Notes: a model not told the origin generated them from the sequence alone. Positions 1 to 6,924 are shown, counted from the stretch's first letter. The stretch is DNA of 34,990 nucleotides from Methylococcaceae bacterium (GCA_006844705.1 SPJS01000252.1:1-34990); one strand, 5' to 3'. A program made the numbers and translations.

Positions 1-475
1 ATTAGAAGAAAAAAAAGTGTGTATTGTAAGGCGTTCCCCTGCGGGTCGTGCTTTACGTTCCAATGCTAACCAATCAAGAAAACTACAATTAAAACAAATT
101 TGTTATTCCGCAAAGCTACATAAAAATTTCTTTTATTTCCGTAATTTCTTGATTAATTATCATTTCCTCTGCAATCACTAACGCAAAACCATTCAGATTC
201 ACAGTTTTGGATTCTGAGCGGCTTACGCCGGAACGCGGAGGGGAGTATATACTACTAGGTAGCGGCATACAGTCCGCTCTTATGGCTGCGCCATGCCTGA
301 TTAATATGAAGTTCGGGCTTTTTTTCTCCCTCAATAGAGCATACATTGATTAAATTTTGTGGTTCGTCCAGAGTCCTGCCCTACTGCTCGGTTACTGAGT
401 AAAGGCATTGGATTGGTACAGGTCGGATGCTCTTAAGGGTTGGTTAAAGAAGTGAGGTTTGTATTAAGTGGTTGT
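1..475. other. Unassigned left-end sequence
   Basis: I see no convincing gene here. A minus-strand open frame at 116-346 (76 aa) has no recognisable domain and no clear ribosome binding site; its sequence reads like a degenerate or repeat-derived frame. The stretch could be phage intergenic DNA or the chromosomal flank. Confidence 0.3.
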
Positions 476-500
476 TTAATTGATTCTTTGAATCAATTAA
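476..500. repeat. Perfect 11-bp inverted repeat, 3-nt loop
   Basis: TTAATTGATTC and its exact reverse complement are separated by TTT. It could be an operator, a strong hairpin in phage single-stranded DNA, or a bidirectional terminator. It stands about 80 bp upstream of the promoter of the small plus-strand phage genes. Confidence 0.6.
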
Positions 501-569
501 CCATAAGTCTGCGACAAAGATTGGGCATTTATACTGTTGTTTGCTTATATGAAATACTACAAATATTTA

Positions 570-634
570 AGTAAATCACTTGATTTACTAAAGTATTTTT
601 ACTATAATATATACAACGGTTAAGGTTAAACCGT
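570..634 (+). promoter_or_regulatory. Promoter with two flanking inverted repeats
   Basis: TTGATT (580-585) and TATAAT (603-608) are separated by 17 bp, a near-consensus sigma-70 promoter reading towards the gene at 649. An 8-bp inverted repeat (AGTAAATC-actt-GATTTACT, 570-589) overlaps the -35 box. A second, 6-bp inverted repeat (ACGGTT/AACCGT, 616-634) lies just past the -10 box. This architecture fits repressor control in the lysogen. It rests on sequence only; no binding protein is known. Confidence 0.6.
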
Positions 635-648
635 ATTTTTAACAACTG

Positions 649-843
649 GTGAATAAAGTGAAAACTATATTACAAAGCAAACAGATTAGCGATGGCGTTT
701 CAGTTCATTTGGTGATTGAGAATGATAACGGTAGACATTTGGACACAAACGTTGAAATTCTAGGCAATTTTACTTTGTGCGGTGAAAATAAAGAGGAGTT
801 CTTTGAAAAGCTTAGTACTTTGATTGACGAATACAGAATCTGA
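649..843 (+). CDS. Small phage protein of unknown function, 64 aa
   Basis: A 64-residue acidic protein beginning MNKVKTILQSKQISDGVSVH from a GTG codon; a second in-frame GTG lies at 658. I do not recognise a family. It has no signal peptide or membrane segment, and alternating hydrophobic residues suggest a small beta-rich fold. It stands directly downstream of the strong regulated promoter at 580-608 and 15 nt upstream of a small HTH-type gene, so the two probably form a short early or lysogeny-related operon, transcribed opposite to the structural genes. The ribosome binding site is weak. Confidence 0.55.
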   Translation: MNKVKTILQSKQISDGVSVHLVIENDNGRHLDTNVEILGNFTLCGENKEEFFEKLSTLIDEYRI

Positions 844-858
844 ACATTAATTTAAGAT

Positions 859-1038
859 ATGAAACCATCAGAAAAAGCAAAGTCAGCCGGACTTAAAAGT
901 CTTACTGAACTGGCAGAGATTAGCGGAGAGTCAGTTCAGACATTAAACAATTGGTCTAAAGATAGACCAAGACGTTTTGAATTGATCTTAAAAGGTGTGG
1001 TAGCTGAAAGATTAACAAAGATTTTAAATGAAATTTAG
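859..1038 (+). CDS. Small phage HTH-like regulatory protein, 59 aa
   Basis: A 59-residue ORF (ATG at 859, TAG at 1036-1038). Its centre, around residues 15-45 (SLTELAEISGESVQTLNNW), looks like a helix-turn-helix of the type found in many small inovirus proteins that read LTELAKITGRSRQTLNNWF or similar. It follows the 64-aa gene closely and converges with the Zot gene, whose stop codon begins at the next base (1039), so there is essentially no gap. A DNA-binding regulatory role is inferred from the motif and size only. Confidence 0.65.
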   Translation: MKPSEKAKSAGLKSLTELAEISGESVQTLNNWSKDRPRRFELILKGVVAERLTKILNEI

Positions 1039-2208
1039 TTACAGGTTCGTTTCTTCGTCATCAGAATCAAAATCAAAACCAGACTCTGAATGAGTCTGGT
1101 CTTTATTGATTGGGAAATATAGCATGCAACTTGTTTTGGCTGGACTGCAGATGTAGTTGAATGCAACTTTTCTTAGTTGCGAAGGTATGCTGTATGGCGG
1201 ACATTTAATGAAGTCTGAGACCATTTCACAGGCTTCAGGGAGTAAATCAATTTCATTGTAGTGTATGCCATTTTGTGACCAGCGAAGTACAGATTTTCTA
1301 TTCAGTTCTTGAGTAGTTTGTAAACTAATTGCCTTAGTTGGTACCTGATTTGATACGACATTTCGCTTGTTAGCAGTCTTTTGAGATAATTTTGTTTGTT
1401 CCGATGTTTCCGGTAGTGATGATTTGACATTTTTATCTATTGAGTCTGTGGCGTGTGAGCCGAAATTTGAGGTAAAAACGTTGAAGCCTATAACGAAGGC
1501 GACAACTGCCATTGTTGCAAATACTGCATATTTTACTAAGTGGGTTTCGCGTTCTTGTGTTCCCTGTTCATGCCTGGCTGATTTGTATGCGTTAAAGACT
1601 TCTTTTTTCAGCTTCATTGTTTGCTGGCCAACTTTTTCATTCGTTGTTGCGTCACGCTGGTTATACACTATCACTTTTGGATTTAATCTGAGTGATGGCG
1701 GTTGTGCCTCAAGGAATGTTTCATTTATTGCCAAAATTCTTTTGTGAATAGATTCAGCGTTTTGCGTCATTATAAAAATGTCTGCGCCGAAGTGACCGTG
1801 ATATTCGAACCAATACCAAACTGAGTTTGGTATTGTTCTATCAAAACTCGGAAAATACCGTTGACATTCATCAATGGCAATTACAATTTTGTCGTATTTC
1901 TTACTGAGTCTTTGCCAAATTTCAACATCAAAAAGAGCTGTTAGCCTTTGCCTTAGTTCAAATTGTGCTGTTGATTCCTGTGGATATTTTCTCAAGTCGT
2001 GCTGAGGGTTTAACTTGATTGCTTCATCCATGAATTGAATCAAGGTTTTACAATTCATTTTCAGGCCATCAATATTTGTGACTATCAAGTGCCGTGGTTT
2101 TACGTCATAGACTTTTGCAAACGGATCGTAATCGCAGTGTTTGATTAGTCTTGAAACGACATAATAGGACTTTCCTGAGCGTGGTACGCCTACGACGGTT
2201 TTTAGCAT
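1039..2208 (-). CDS. Zot/pI-like phage assembly ATPase, 389 aa
   Basis: Inner-membrane ATPase for filamentous phage assembly and export (pI/Zot family). Walker A GVPRSGKS is at residues 7-14 and a Walker B-like KIVIAIDE at about 107-114. A single membrane segment spans about 224-245, followed by a periplasmic tail rich in S/T/K. The open frame extends upstream to 2394, but the start at 2208 is preferred: it puts the Walker motif at the N-terminus as in the family, and its ATG overlaps the TAA of the preceding gene (TAATG), implying translational coupling. Last gene of the structural operon. Confidence 0.92.
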   Translation of the reverse strand: MLKTVVGVPRSGKSYYVVSRLIKHCDYDPFAKVYDVKPRHLIVTNIDGLKMNCKTLIQFMDEAIKLNPQHDLRKYPQESTAQFELRQRLTALFDVEIWQRLSKKYDKIVIAIDECQRYFPSFDRTIPNSVWYWFEYHGHFGADIFIMTQNAESIHKRILAINETFLEAQPPSLRLNPKVIVYNQRDATTNEKVGQQTMKLKKEVFNAYKSARHEQGTQERETHLVKYAVFATMAVVAFVIGFNVFTSNFGSHATDSIDKNVKSSLPETSEQTKLSQKTANKRNVVSNQVPTKAISLQTTQELNRKSVLRWSQNGIHYNEIDLLPEACEMVSDFIKCPPYSIPSQLRKVAFNYICSPAKTSCMLYFPINKDQTHSESGFDFDSDDEETNL

Positions 2209-2528
2209 TAAGTTTTTAGTACTGATGTGATTAAGAGACGAACAGCTAAAGCAGAAACAATAGTGGTTACAATTTCTGGCATGTTCAGGTTGACCATGAA
2301 CCAACCGGCTAAACCGGTGAAATTCGGCATAGTGTCGCCCGGTAGTGAGCCTGATACATAGCTGAGTGCAAAGCCCAGTAGCTGGAGCATCCATTCAAGT
2401 GCAAAATTGTATAGGATAATTGGCAGTATCACTGTGAATAGAGCAAACAGGATTATTTTGAATGCCAAAAATTGGGCAACGTTTAGACCGGAAACCCAAG
2501 TTGCAAATGCTGTGATTAGTGCGCCCAT
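2208..2528 (-). CDS. Minor coat protein, pVI-like (DUF2523), 106 aa
   Basis: A strongly hydrophobic 106-aa protein with three to four membrane segments, beginning MGALITAFATWVSGLNVAQF. The size, hydrophobicity and position between the adsorption protein and Zot match the DUF2523 family, the usual pVI equivalent that caps one virion end together with pIII. Its ATG overlaps the stop of the upstream gene (TAATG) and its own stop overlaps the Zot start in the same way, so all three are translationally coupled. Confidence 0.85.
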   Translation of the reverse strand: MGALITAFATWVSGLNVAQFLAFKIILFALFTVILPIILYNFALEWMLQLLGFALSYVSGSLPGDTMPNFTGLAGWFMVNLNMPEIVTTIVSALAVRLLITSVLKT

Positions 2529-3700
2529 TAGTGTTTGACTCCAAGTAAAATGAAAGCTGCATATAGATAGGATATAGCAACAAGAATTACCCCAATGCTT
2601 TCTATTATTGACTCATATTGACAAAAATCCATTGATGCGTTTTTGCTATAGGAACCTACTGAAACAGGTATTGATATCGAACAAGAACCGGAAGTGGCTG
2701 TTATTCCTATATCATTTGTTAATTCATCTATTTGCTGTAAATAAGGTTCTATTGCGTCGTCAAAATCAGTTTTCTCTGGAATTTCAAGAGTTGTATCAAA
2801 TTCATACGGTGGGTTTGAGAAGTTGAAATCTGAATTTGCCTCTTCTTCTTGTTGTTGCTGTACTTCTTCAATCAGATGCTGTTCTGTTATTGAAACATTA
2901 GGCGTTATCTCTACAGGGTCATTTGCTGGGTCAGCATCATTCAGATTGTTTATTTCAGTTTGAATGTTATTTTCAATCTGTGTCAGTTCGGTAATTGCCT
3001 CATCTGGTAATCCAGTTTGTGGGTCAGTCAAAATATCCGGGAGCGCGGCTTCCTGAATTTGTGGAAATACAATTTCAACTATTTCAGGATCTGTTAGCGG
3101 TTCAATAGTTGGTTCTATTGTGCCGGGGCTTGTAGTTGTGTCAGGAGATGGGACGAAGAAATAAGACCCACCCTGTTGGTGTAAGTATTGCCAGCCAGAG
3201 CCTGCACTGATTATTCGATAGATTGGTTCTTGATAGGACTGACCATTGGTTATATCTAGGCATTCAGTGGCGGTCATTATTCCGAATAGGAAATGGTTTG
3301 CACTTCTGCAATGACCTTGACCGGTGTATTCTGCTTGTTGATTTGAAGTTATTTGATTGCCTTGTTCGTCAATCAAATAACCGGCGGCTGTTATTGCTGT
3401 GGCGATTGCGATTCCCCAAGGTGAGAATGCACGCTTTTTGAATACGGCAGCTAGAGAAGCAGCGCCGATGTCCACAGCAGTAGTGTAAATTGAATTATTT
3501 GCTGCGGCAGGTAAACCGGTTCCATATTTTGGATCATTGGCAGCAAATCTTGTCTGTACTCTGGCAGTTGTTGGGCTGGTTTTGATTGCCCTTTTAAATG
3601 CAAGTGCTGAAACACCAGAATATGCATTGTTTGAGATTAGGAAAAAGGCCACAACAAAAAAGATTGCTGAAGACAAATTCTTTAATGTTGTGGCTTTCAT
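2528..3700 (-). CDS. pIII/TspB-like phage adsorption protein, 390 aa
   Basis: An exported phage-tip protein. It has a signal peptide (residues 1-28, ending NNAYS), an N-terminal region with a short hydrophobic stretch near the AIATAITAAGYLI segment, a central low-complexity acidic region rich in P, T, E and Q (about 180-330), and one C-terminal membrane anchor ending FILLGVKH. This layout and gene position are those of pIII proteins and of the TspB family found on neisserial filamentous phages. It would bind the host receptor, probably a pilus. The N-terminal domain is the part most likely to be specific to this phage. It is coupled to the next gene through TAATG. Confidence 0.8.
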   Translation of the reverse strand: MKATTLKNLSSAIFFVVAFFLISNNAYSGVSALAFKRAIKTSPTTARVQTRFAANDPKYGTGLPAAANNSIYTTAVDIGAASLAAVFKKRAFSPWGIAIATAITAAGYLIDEQGNQITSNQQAEYTGQGHCRSANHFLFGIMTATECLDITNGQSYQEPIYRIISAGSGWQYLHQQGGSYFFVPSPDTTTSPGTIEPTIEPLTDPEIVEIVFPQIQEAALPDILTDPQTGLPDEAITELTQIENNIQTEINNLNDADPANDPVEITPNVSITEQHLIEEVQQQQEEEANSDFNFSNPPYEFDTTLEIPEKTDFDDAIEPYLQQIDELTNDIGITATSGSCSISIPVSVGSYSKNASMDFCQYESIIESIGVILVAISYLYAAFILLGVKH

Positions 3701-3701
3701 T

Positions 3702-3824
3702 TTAAGTGCGGTTAGTCAATTTAACGATCTTGCGCACTGCAATCAAACCAACTAAAGCGGTAATGATTGTTGTTGCAAGTACAAAATATTGACCTAAATC
3801 GACCGTTACGGCTGTTAAATCCAT
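3702..3824 (-). CDS. Probable major coat protein (pVIII-like), 40 aa
   Basis: A 40-aa ORF with a good ribosome binding site (GGAG 9-10 nt before the ATG at 3824). It starts MDLTAVTVDLGQYFVLATTI, has one hydrophobic helix and then a basic tail (RKIVKLTNRT). An acidic or amphipathic N-terminus, a membrane helix and a basic DNA-facing C-terminus is the pVIII layout. No cleavable signal peptide is apparent, which is unusual for class I phages but not unknown. It ends 1 nt before the adsorption-protein start. Confidence 0.75.
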   Translation of the reverse strand: MDLTAVTVDLGQYFVLATTIITALVGLIAVRKIVKLTNRT

Positions 3825-3847
3825 AATATTTACTCCAAAGGTTAAAG

Positions 3848-3940
3848 TTAGTTCGTTGCCAATGTTAATGACAGCGAGATTAAGAAGCCGGATAACGCAC
3901 CGGCAAAAGCGCTTATAAGCTCGATAGATTCAATAGTCAT
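3848..3940 (-). CDS. Tiny hydrophobic phage protein (pVII/pIX-like), 30 aa
   Basis: A 30-aa ORF starting MTIESIELISAFAGALSGFL. It is almost entirely one membrane helix, like the 32-33 aa pVII and pIX end-cap proteins of Ff phages. It lies 4 nt after the stop of the 97-aa gene and 23 nt before the major coat gene. The ribosome binding site is weak. Function is inferred from size, hydrophobicity and position. Confidence 0.6.
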   Translation of the reverse strand: MTIESIELISAFAGALSGFLISLSLTLATN

Positions 3941-3944
3941 TTTT

Positions 3945-4238
3945 TTATGCTCTGTTTGCTAGCCTCATTATCATAAATGAAACCAATGTGTATGCTGTTA
4001 TGGTTACTATGATATTGAAGTAAAGGTTGAAGGCATCACAACCCGTAAAGGCTGGCATTTCAACGTAAAGATTCAAATCTGGGTGATTTGTGTACCAAAT
4101 ATTCAATCTGTTTGCGATATTTCCGCAAATATTCGGGTTTGATGACTCACATAGAGCTGTTGAGGCATCAACTAAGAATTGCTGAGGTGGCGCGGTTTCA
4201 CACTGAAGCGGTGAAAATTCCAGAATTGGCAGTGACAT
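3945..4238 (-). CDS. Small phage membrane protein of unknown function, 97 aa
   Basis: A 97-aa protein with four cysteines in the first 70 residues and one C-terminal membrane helix (about 72-92, ending MIMRLANRA). It lacks an obvious signal peptide. Position between the ssDNA-binding-like gene and the coat genes suggests a minor structural or assembly protein. It starts 3 nt after the preceding stop. I do not recognise a family. Confidence 0.65.
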   Translation of the reverse strand: MSLPILEFSPLQCETAPPQQFLVDASTALCESSNPNICGNIANRLNIWYTNHPDLNLYVEMPAFTGCDAFNLYFNIIVTITAYTLVSFMIMRLANRA

Positions 4239-4241
4239 TTT

Positions 4242-4535
4242 TTAGGCAGCTTTTGACGTTAATGAAACAGGCGTTGTTTTGACTAAACTTGGCTTGTAAT
4301 CCTGATTGAAAGACCAAAAATGGTTGCCCTGGAATTCTCTTTTTTCTAAAGCGACAAGAAGCTCTTTCAATTTCATTTCATTGAAGAGGTTATGAAATGA
4401 TGCTGGCAGATTCGATATGTTGAAACGCGCTATTTCAGCAGGTTCCAGAAATTCAAATTCAAGATAATTTCGTTGTTCACCTGAATTGCGGTCAGTTCTT
4501 GTGATAATTTGTCGTGGTTTGATAATTACTAACAT
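4242..4535 (-). CDS. Probable phage ssDNA-binding protein (pV-like), 97 aa
   Basis: A soluble 97-aa protein, N-terminus MLVIIKPRQIITRTDRNSGE, with an alternating beta-type pattern and no membrane segment. It is the first gene after the replication initiator, where inoviruses carry the ssDNA-binding protein that coats new plus strands. Size (pV is 87 aa) and position support the call; I cannot name the family from sequence. An AAGGA ribosome binding site precedes the ATG at 4535, just after a (CCAAA)4 repeat in the message. Confidence 0.6.
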   Translation of the reverse strand: MLVIIKPRQIITRTDRNSGEQRNYLEFEFLEPAEIARFNISNLPASFHNLFNEMKLKELLVALEKREFQGNHFWSFNQDYKPSLVKTTPVSLTSKAA

Positions 4536-4545
4536 GGTTTTTCCT

Positions 4546-4565
4546 TTTGGTTTGGTTTGGTTTGG
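4546..4565. repeat. Four tandem TTTGG pentamers
   Basis: TTTGG is repeated four times in the 37-nt gap between the replication initiator and the ssDNA-binding-like gene; the message reads CCAAA repeats just before the ribosome binding site. This is a possible slippage-prone or protein-binding site controlling translation. Confidence 0.8.
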
Positions 4566-4572
4566 TGTGGTT

Positions 4573-5610
4573 TTAAGCGGATGCTTGCTTTAATTCTTCC
4601 CATGAATCACAGGATTGAAATTCAATGATTTTACGTCTGAATTCGACGACTTTGCCAACTGATAAGTCTGCGTCACCAAGACCAACTTGACGCAAAAGTT
4701 TTAAATGTCTGTACCAGGTTGTTTTTGAATACGATTGTTTTGCAGTTTCCCATCCCTGTGACCTGATCATTAACCAGCACCCATATGCAGCTTTTGCTTG
4801 TCCTTCAGATTTTGCAATATTTATTAATTTATCTTTAATTGAGTCTTCTTTATTCATTTCAGTGTCACCTATCATTCTTTCGAAGTAATCATTCCAATAT
4901 TTTTTCAGTTCAGTTTCGTTTAGTTCAAACCAGGGTTTTTCTAATCTTTCGTTAAAAAATTGTCTTCCTAGTGTTAGTTCGAGTCTCAGAAGTTTATTTG
5001 CTAGTTCTATTTCGTTTGTGGTGTAGGTTCTACCGGTGTAATTTTTTTGTTTTGATTGATAGATTAAATGTGGCCCTTTTGCGTAGGCTTTTCCTTTTCG
5101 TAATCTTGATTTTTGTGACCAATAAACTGTATCACCTGCTTGCTGTGAAACACGATAGCGGCCACCTTCGCAGTTTCTTAGGGTTGTCAGTGCTTGTCTA
5201 ACATCAGTTAATGAATTCATACGGATGTTGTTTGTTACGTCGACACGTGACACTATCCATTTTTTTGTGTCTGGAAATATTTCGTTTAGTTGAAATGAAA
5301 CGAAGCGTTTCATTACATCAGCACAACCGTGAAGGTTTAGATCAGATGAAACGCTGGAACCAAAAACAGCACAACCATCACCGCAGATTCGAGCAGGGCT
5401 GCCCTGAATCCAAAAAGCATCGGAACCAAGTCTGATTGAAATTTGATGCGAGTCTGATCTGATTGAGTCCCAAGCTTGTGATTCATAGATTACTTCTCCA
5501 GTTTCTGCGGAATATCGAGCAATTCTATCGCCTAATTGTTTAAGGCGTTCCCATTGTTCGCGGCCAATATGTTCTGCCGGTAGTCGCATTGTCAGCCAGT
5601 CAATCAACAT
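4573..5610 (-). CDS. Phage rolling-circle replication initiation protein, 345 aa
   Basis: Replication initiator of the RstA / phage replication-initiation-factor type, which nicks the double-stranded form at the plus origin. The preferred start (5610) gives MLIDWLTMRLPAEHIGREQW, the typical opening of this family. Central features include DVTNNIR (about residue 124), a Tyr-rich GGRYRVSQQAGDTVYW block and a basic KGPHLIYQSKQKNYTGR region. The frame is open to 5655, but that would overlap the upstream gene and add a non-homologous leader. The catalytic tyrosine cannot be assigned with certainty. Confidence 0.85.
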   Translation of the reverse strand: MLIDWLTMRLPAEHIGREQWERLKQLGDRIARYSAETGEVIYESQAWDSIRSDSHQISIRLGSDAFWIQGSPARICGDGCAVFGSSVSSDLNLHGCADVMKRFVSFQLNEIFPDTKKWIVSRVDVTNNIRMNSLTDVRQALTTLRNCEGGRYRVSQQAGDTVYWSQKSRLRKGKAYAKGPHLIYQSKQKNYTGRTYTTNEIELANKLLRLELTLGRQFFNERLEKPWFELNETELKKYWNDYFERMIGDTEMNKEDSIKDKLINIAKSEGQAKAAYGCWLMIRSQGWETAKQSYSKTTWYRHLKLLRQVGLGDADLSVGKVVEFRRKIIEFQSCDSWEELKQASA

Positions 5611-5620
5611 GATTCTGTGC

Positions 5621-5950
5621 TCACGAAATACCGTGTTTAGGCGAAAAAGTCCCACCCATGGGACTAAGTGGCGGTGTTACATAGACCGCCACGTTTTCGG
5701 CTTCGTCGGCTTCCGGCAAAAATTCGTTAAGCTTGATTGTGTATTCAGAACTTGGACTATAGACATAAGGAAATTTTGAACGGTTCTTTTCAGGGTCAAG
5801 GATGCTTAGTTCAGTAATATGTACGTGACCTTTAGAACAAATTGTTCTTTGTATTTCATAATACGGCTGTTTTAAAGGGTTCCATTTTTCTAATACTGAT
5901 GGTTGCCCACATTCTGGACACTCAGTTTTTGAGGTGTATATTACAGTCAT
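5621..5950 (-). CDS. Phage zinc-ribbon protein, 109 aa
   Basis: A 109-aa protein with a CPEC motif at residues 11-14 and a CSKGH motif around 38-42, a C-x2-C / C-x3-H arrangement expected to bind one zinc. It lies 10 nt upstream of the replication initiator and is first in the minus-strand operon. It might regulate replication or transcription; that is inference. The family is not recognised. Confidence 0.65.
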   Translation of the reverse strand: MTVIYTSKTECPECGQPSVLEKWNPLKQPYYEIQRTICSKGHVHITELSILDPEKNRSKFPYVYSPSSEYTIKLNEFLPEADEAENVAVYVTPPLSPMGGTFSPKHGIS

Positions 5951-6103
5951 CTTTTTACTAATGTCGGGCGATAAAGAACTTGTTCTTTCTGAAGGGTTGG
6001 AGAATAGAAAAGTCTATGATGGCGTTCTCTTTCGGTCTCATGATGTGTTATTTTTTTTTTTGTATAGTCGGTCTGTTTCATGAGCGGCAACCTATGTCTT
6101 TGC

Positions 6104-6133
6104 ACTCGCCCTCATCTATCGATGAGGACGAGT
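6104..6133. repeat. Hairpin, 13 positions with one mismatch (candidate origin)
   Basis: ACTCGCCCTCATC pairs with GATGAGGACGAGT across a TATC loop with a single C-A mismatch. In single-stranded phage DNA this would be a very stable stem, of the kind used as origin or packaging signal. Confidence 0.7.
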
Positions 6134-6158
6134 AAAAGACACAGTTTGTTGAAAAGGT

Positions 6159-6192
6159 GCGTTTATCTGAATGCACCGGCTCAGATAAACGC
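6159..6192. repeat. Perfect 12-bp hairpin (candidate origin/packaging signal)
   Basis: GCGTTTATCTGA and TCAGATAAACGC flank a 10-nt loop containing GCACC, which can itself pair with GGTGC just outside the stem at 6156-6160 or 6199-6203. That allows alternative folds. It is the second of two strong hairpins 26 bp apart. Confidence 0.75.
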
Positions 6193-6440
6193 TGCAAAGG
6201 TGCCGGATTTTGAAGAGGTAGAATGGTTGACTGGGGTGTATTTTGAATTAAGAGGTGAAGATTTTGTTTAATTTGGTTGGGTGATGGCATTTCAAGTAAG
6301 AGAAAAGAAAAACTTACAGATTTGTCAGTGTGTAAAAAAGGATTTTGTTTAGTTGAGTTAAATGTTTGTTGCGTTGTTTGTGTGTAATTCATGCCTTTGC
6401 CTCATGAAAATGGTTGAAATCGTGTACACCGTTGAAACAG

Positions 6441-6495
6441 AGTTAACCATTGCTTATGTAAAAGGTCAAGTCTATAGTGAAGATAAAGTTAACCA
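6441..6495. promoter_or_regulatory. Repeated AGTTAACCA sites before the DUF3693-type gene
   Basis: AGTTAACCA occurs at 6441-6449 and 6487-6495 in direct orientation, 46 bp apart, upstream of the ATG at 6508. Related GGTTAA units occur near 440 and 618-628 at the other end of the phage. They may be operator half-sites for a phage repressor. Confidence 0.4.
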
Positions 6496-6507
6496 AAAAG
6501 GCAGAAA

Positions 6508-6924
6508 ATGAAAGATATTATTAGCTATCTTGATGATTTGAAAGGGAAATATGGAAGTGACTATAGAAGTGCAAAAATGTTAAATATTTCAAAGGAAGCA
6601 GTTTCAAAAATAAGAAAAAGGAATCAATGTAGTGATGAGACTGCTTTGAGGATGGCAAAACTTTTAGATATGGATGAAAAGGAAATTTTGTTGACTGCAA
6701 CTATTTCAAGAAGTACCGGAGAAGTAAGAAAAGCATGGGTAAATATTTCTAAGCTATCCAGATATGTTGCAAGTATTGTTTTGATAGTTATTTCAATGGG
6801 TTATGGTGAAATGACAAAAGAGTCAGATAAACTACAAAATATACATTATGCGAAGTGTTATTTGTCGTCATCCGTTGACAATTTCCTTTTCAAGTTTGGG
6901 AATAGATACATTTTTTCCAGATAA
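6508..6924 (+). CDS. Phage regulator with HTH, DUF3693-like, 138 aa
   Basis: The N-terminal 65 residues form a Cro/C1-type helix-turn-helix (SAKMLNISKEAVSKIRKRNQ, then SDETALRMAKLLDMDEKEI), typical of the DUF3693 proteins common in inoviruses. A hydrophobic helix follows (about 88-100, YVASIVLIVISMGY). The gene is monocistronic and divergent from the replication operon, fitting a lysogeny regulator. Its last ~25 codons cross the dif site at 6829-6856 and enter host DNA, so the present C-terminus may differ from that of the free phage. It overlaps the 3' end of the host membrane-protein gene by 67 bp tail to tail. Confidence 0.8.
   Translation: MKDIISYLDDLKGKYGSDYRSAKMLNISKEAVSKIRKRNQCSDETALRMAKLLDMDEKEILLTATISRSTGEVRKAWVNISKLSRYVASIVLIVISMGYGEMTKESDKLQNIHYAKCYLSSSVDNFLFKFGNRYIFSR
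6829..6856 (-). other. dif: dif-like XerCD site, prophage right attachment site
   Basis: Read on the minus strand the site is ACTTCGCATAA-TGTATA-TTTTGTAGTTT. The left 11 bp and the 6-bp centre match the XerC arm and core of gammaproteobacterial dif (CGCATAATGTATA is exact), while the last 11 bp deviate from the usual XerD arm TTATGTTAAAT. That is what a hybrid att site should look like: host XerC arm on the chromosomal side, phage arm on the prophage side. Confidence 0.85.

Larger units (their letters stand above)
5951..6507. other. Phage intergenic region with origin-type hairpins
   Basis: A 557-bp region between the divergent minus-strand replication operon and the plus-strand regulator. 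It holds two strong hairpins (listed separately), a poly-T tract near 6050-6060 and repeats of GTTAACC. Overlapping frames on both strands (6078-6392 minus, 6080-6271 plus) have no recognisable content and are best seen as chance frames across hairpins. It is probably the site of the replication origins, packaging signal and divergent promoters. Confidence 0.6.
560..6845. mobile_element. Inovirus (filamentous phage) prophage integrated at a dif site
   Basis: A compact block of overlapping minus-strand genes has the filamentous-phage order: replication initiator, ssDNA-binding-like protein, small coat proteins, adsorption protein, pVI-like protein, Zot/pI ATPase. Two small genes at the left and a DUF3693-type regulator at the right are on the plus strand. 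No integrase or transposase gene is present, and the right end falls inside a dif-like sequence, so host XerC/XerD probably integrated it. No secretin (pIV) gene is visible, so export would need a host secretin. The right boundary is well supported. The left boundary is uncertain: 601-615 resembles the phage half of the right att site in 13 of 15 bases, but the true left junction could lie further left or outside the window. Confidence 0.85.

Noticed and set aside
2209..2394. N-terminal extension of the Zot frame to 451 aa
   Set aside because: It overlaps the pVI-like gene; the TAATG start at 2208 places Walker A at the N-terminus as expected.
6078..6392. Open frames on both strands across the phage intergenic region
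   Set aside because: They cross two strong hairpins and have biased, low-complexity content with no ribosome binding site or family match.
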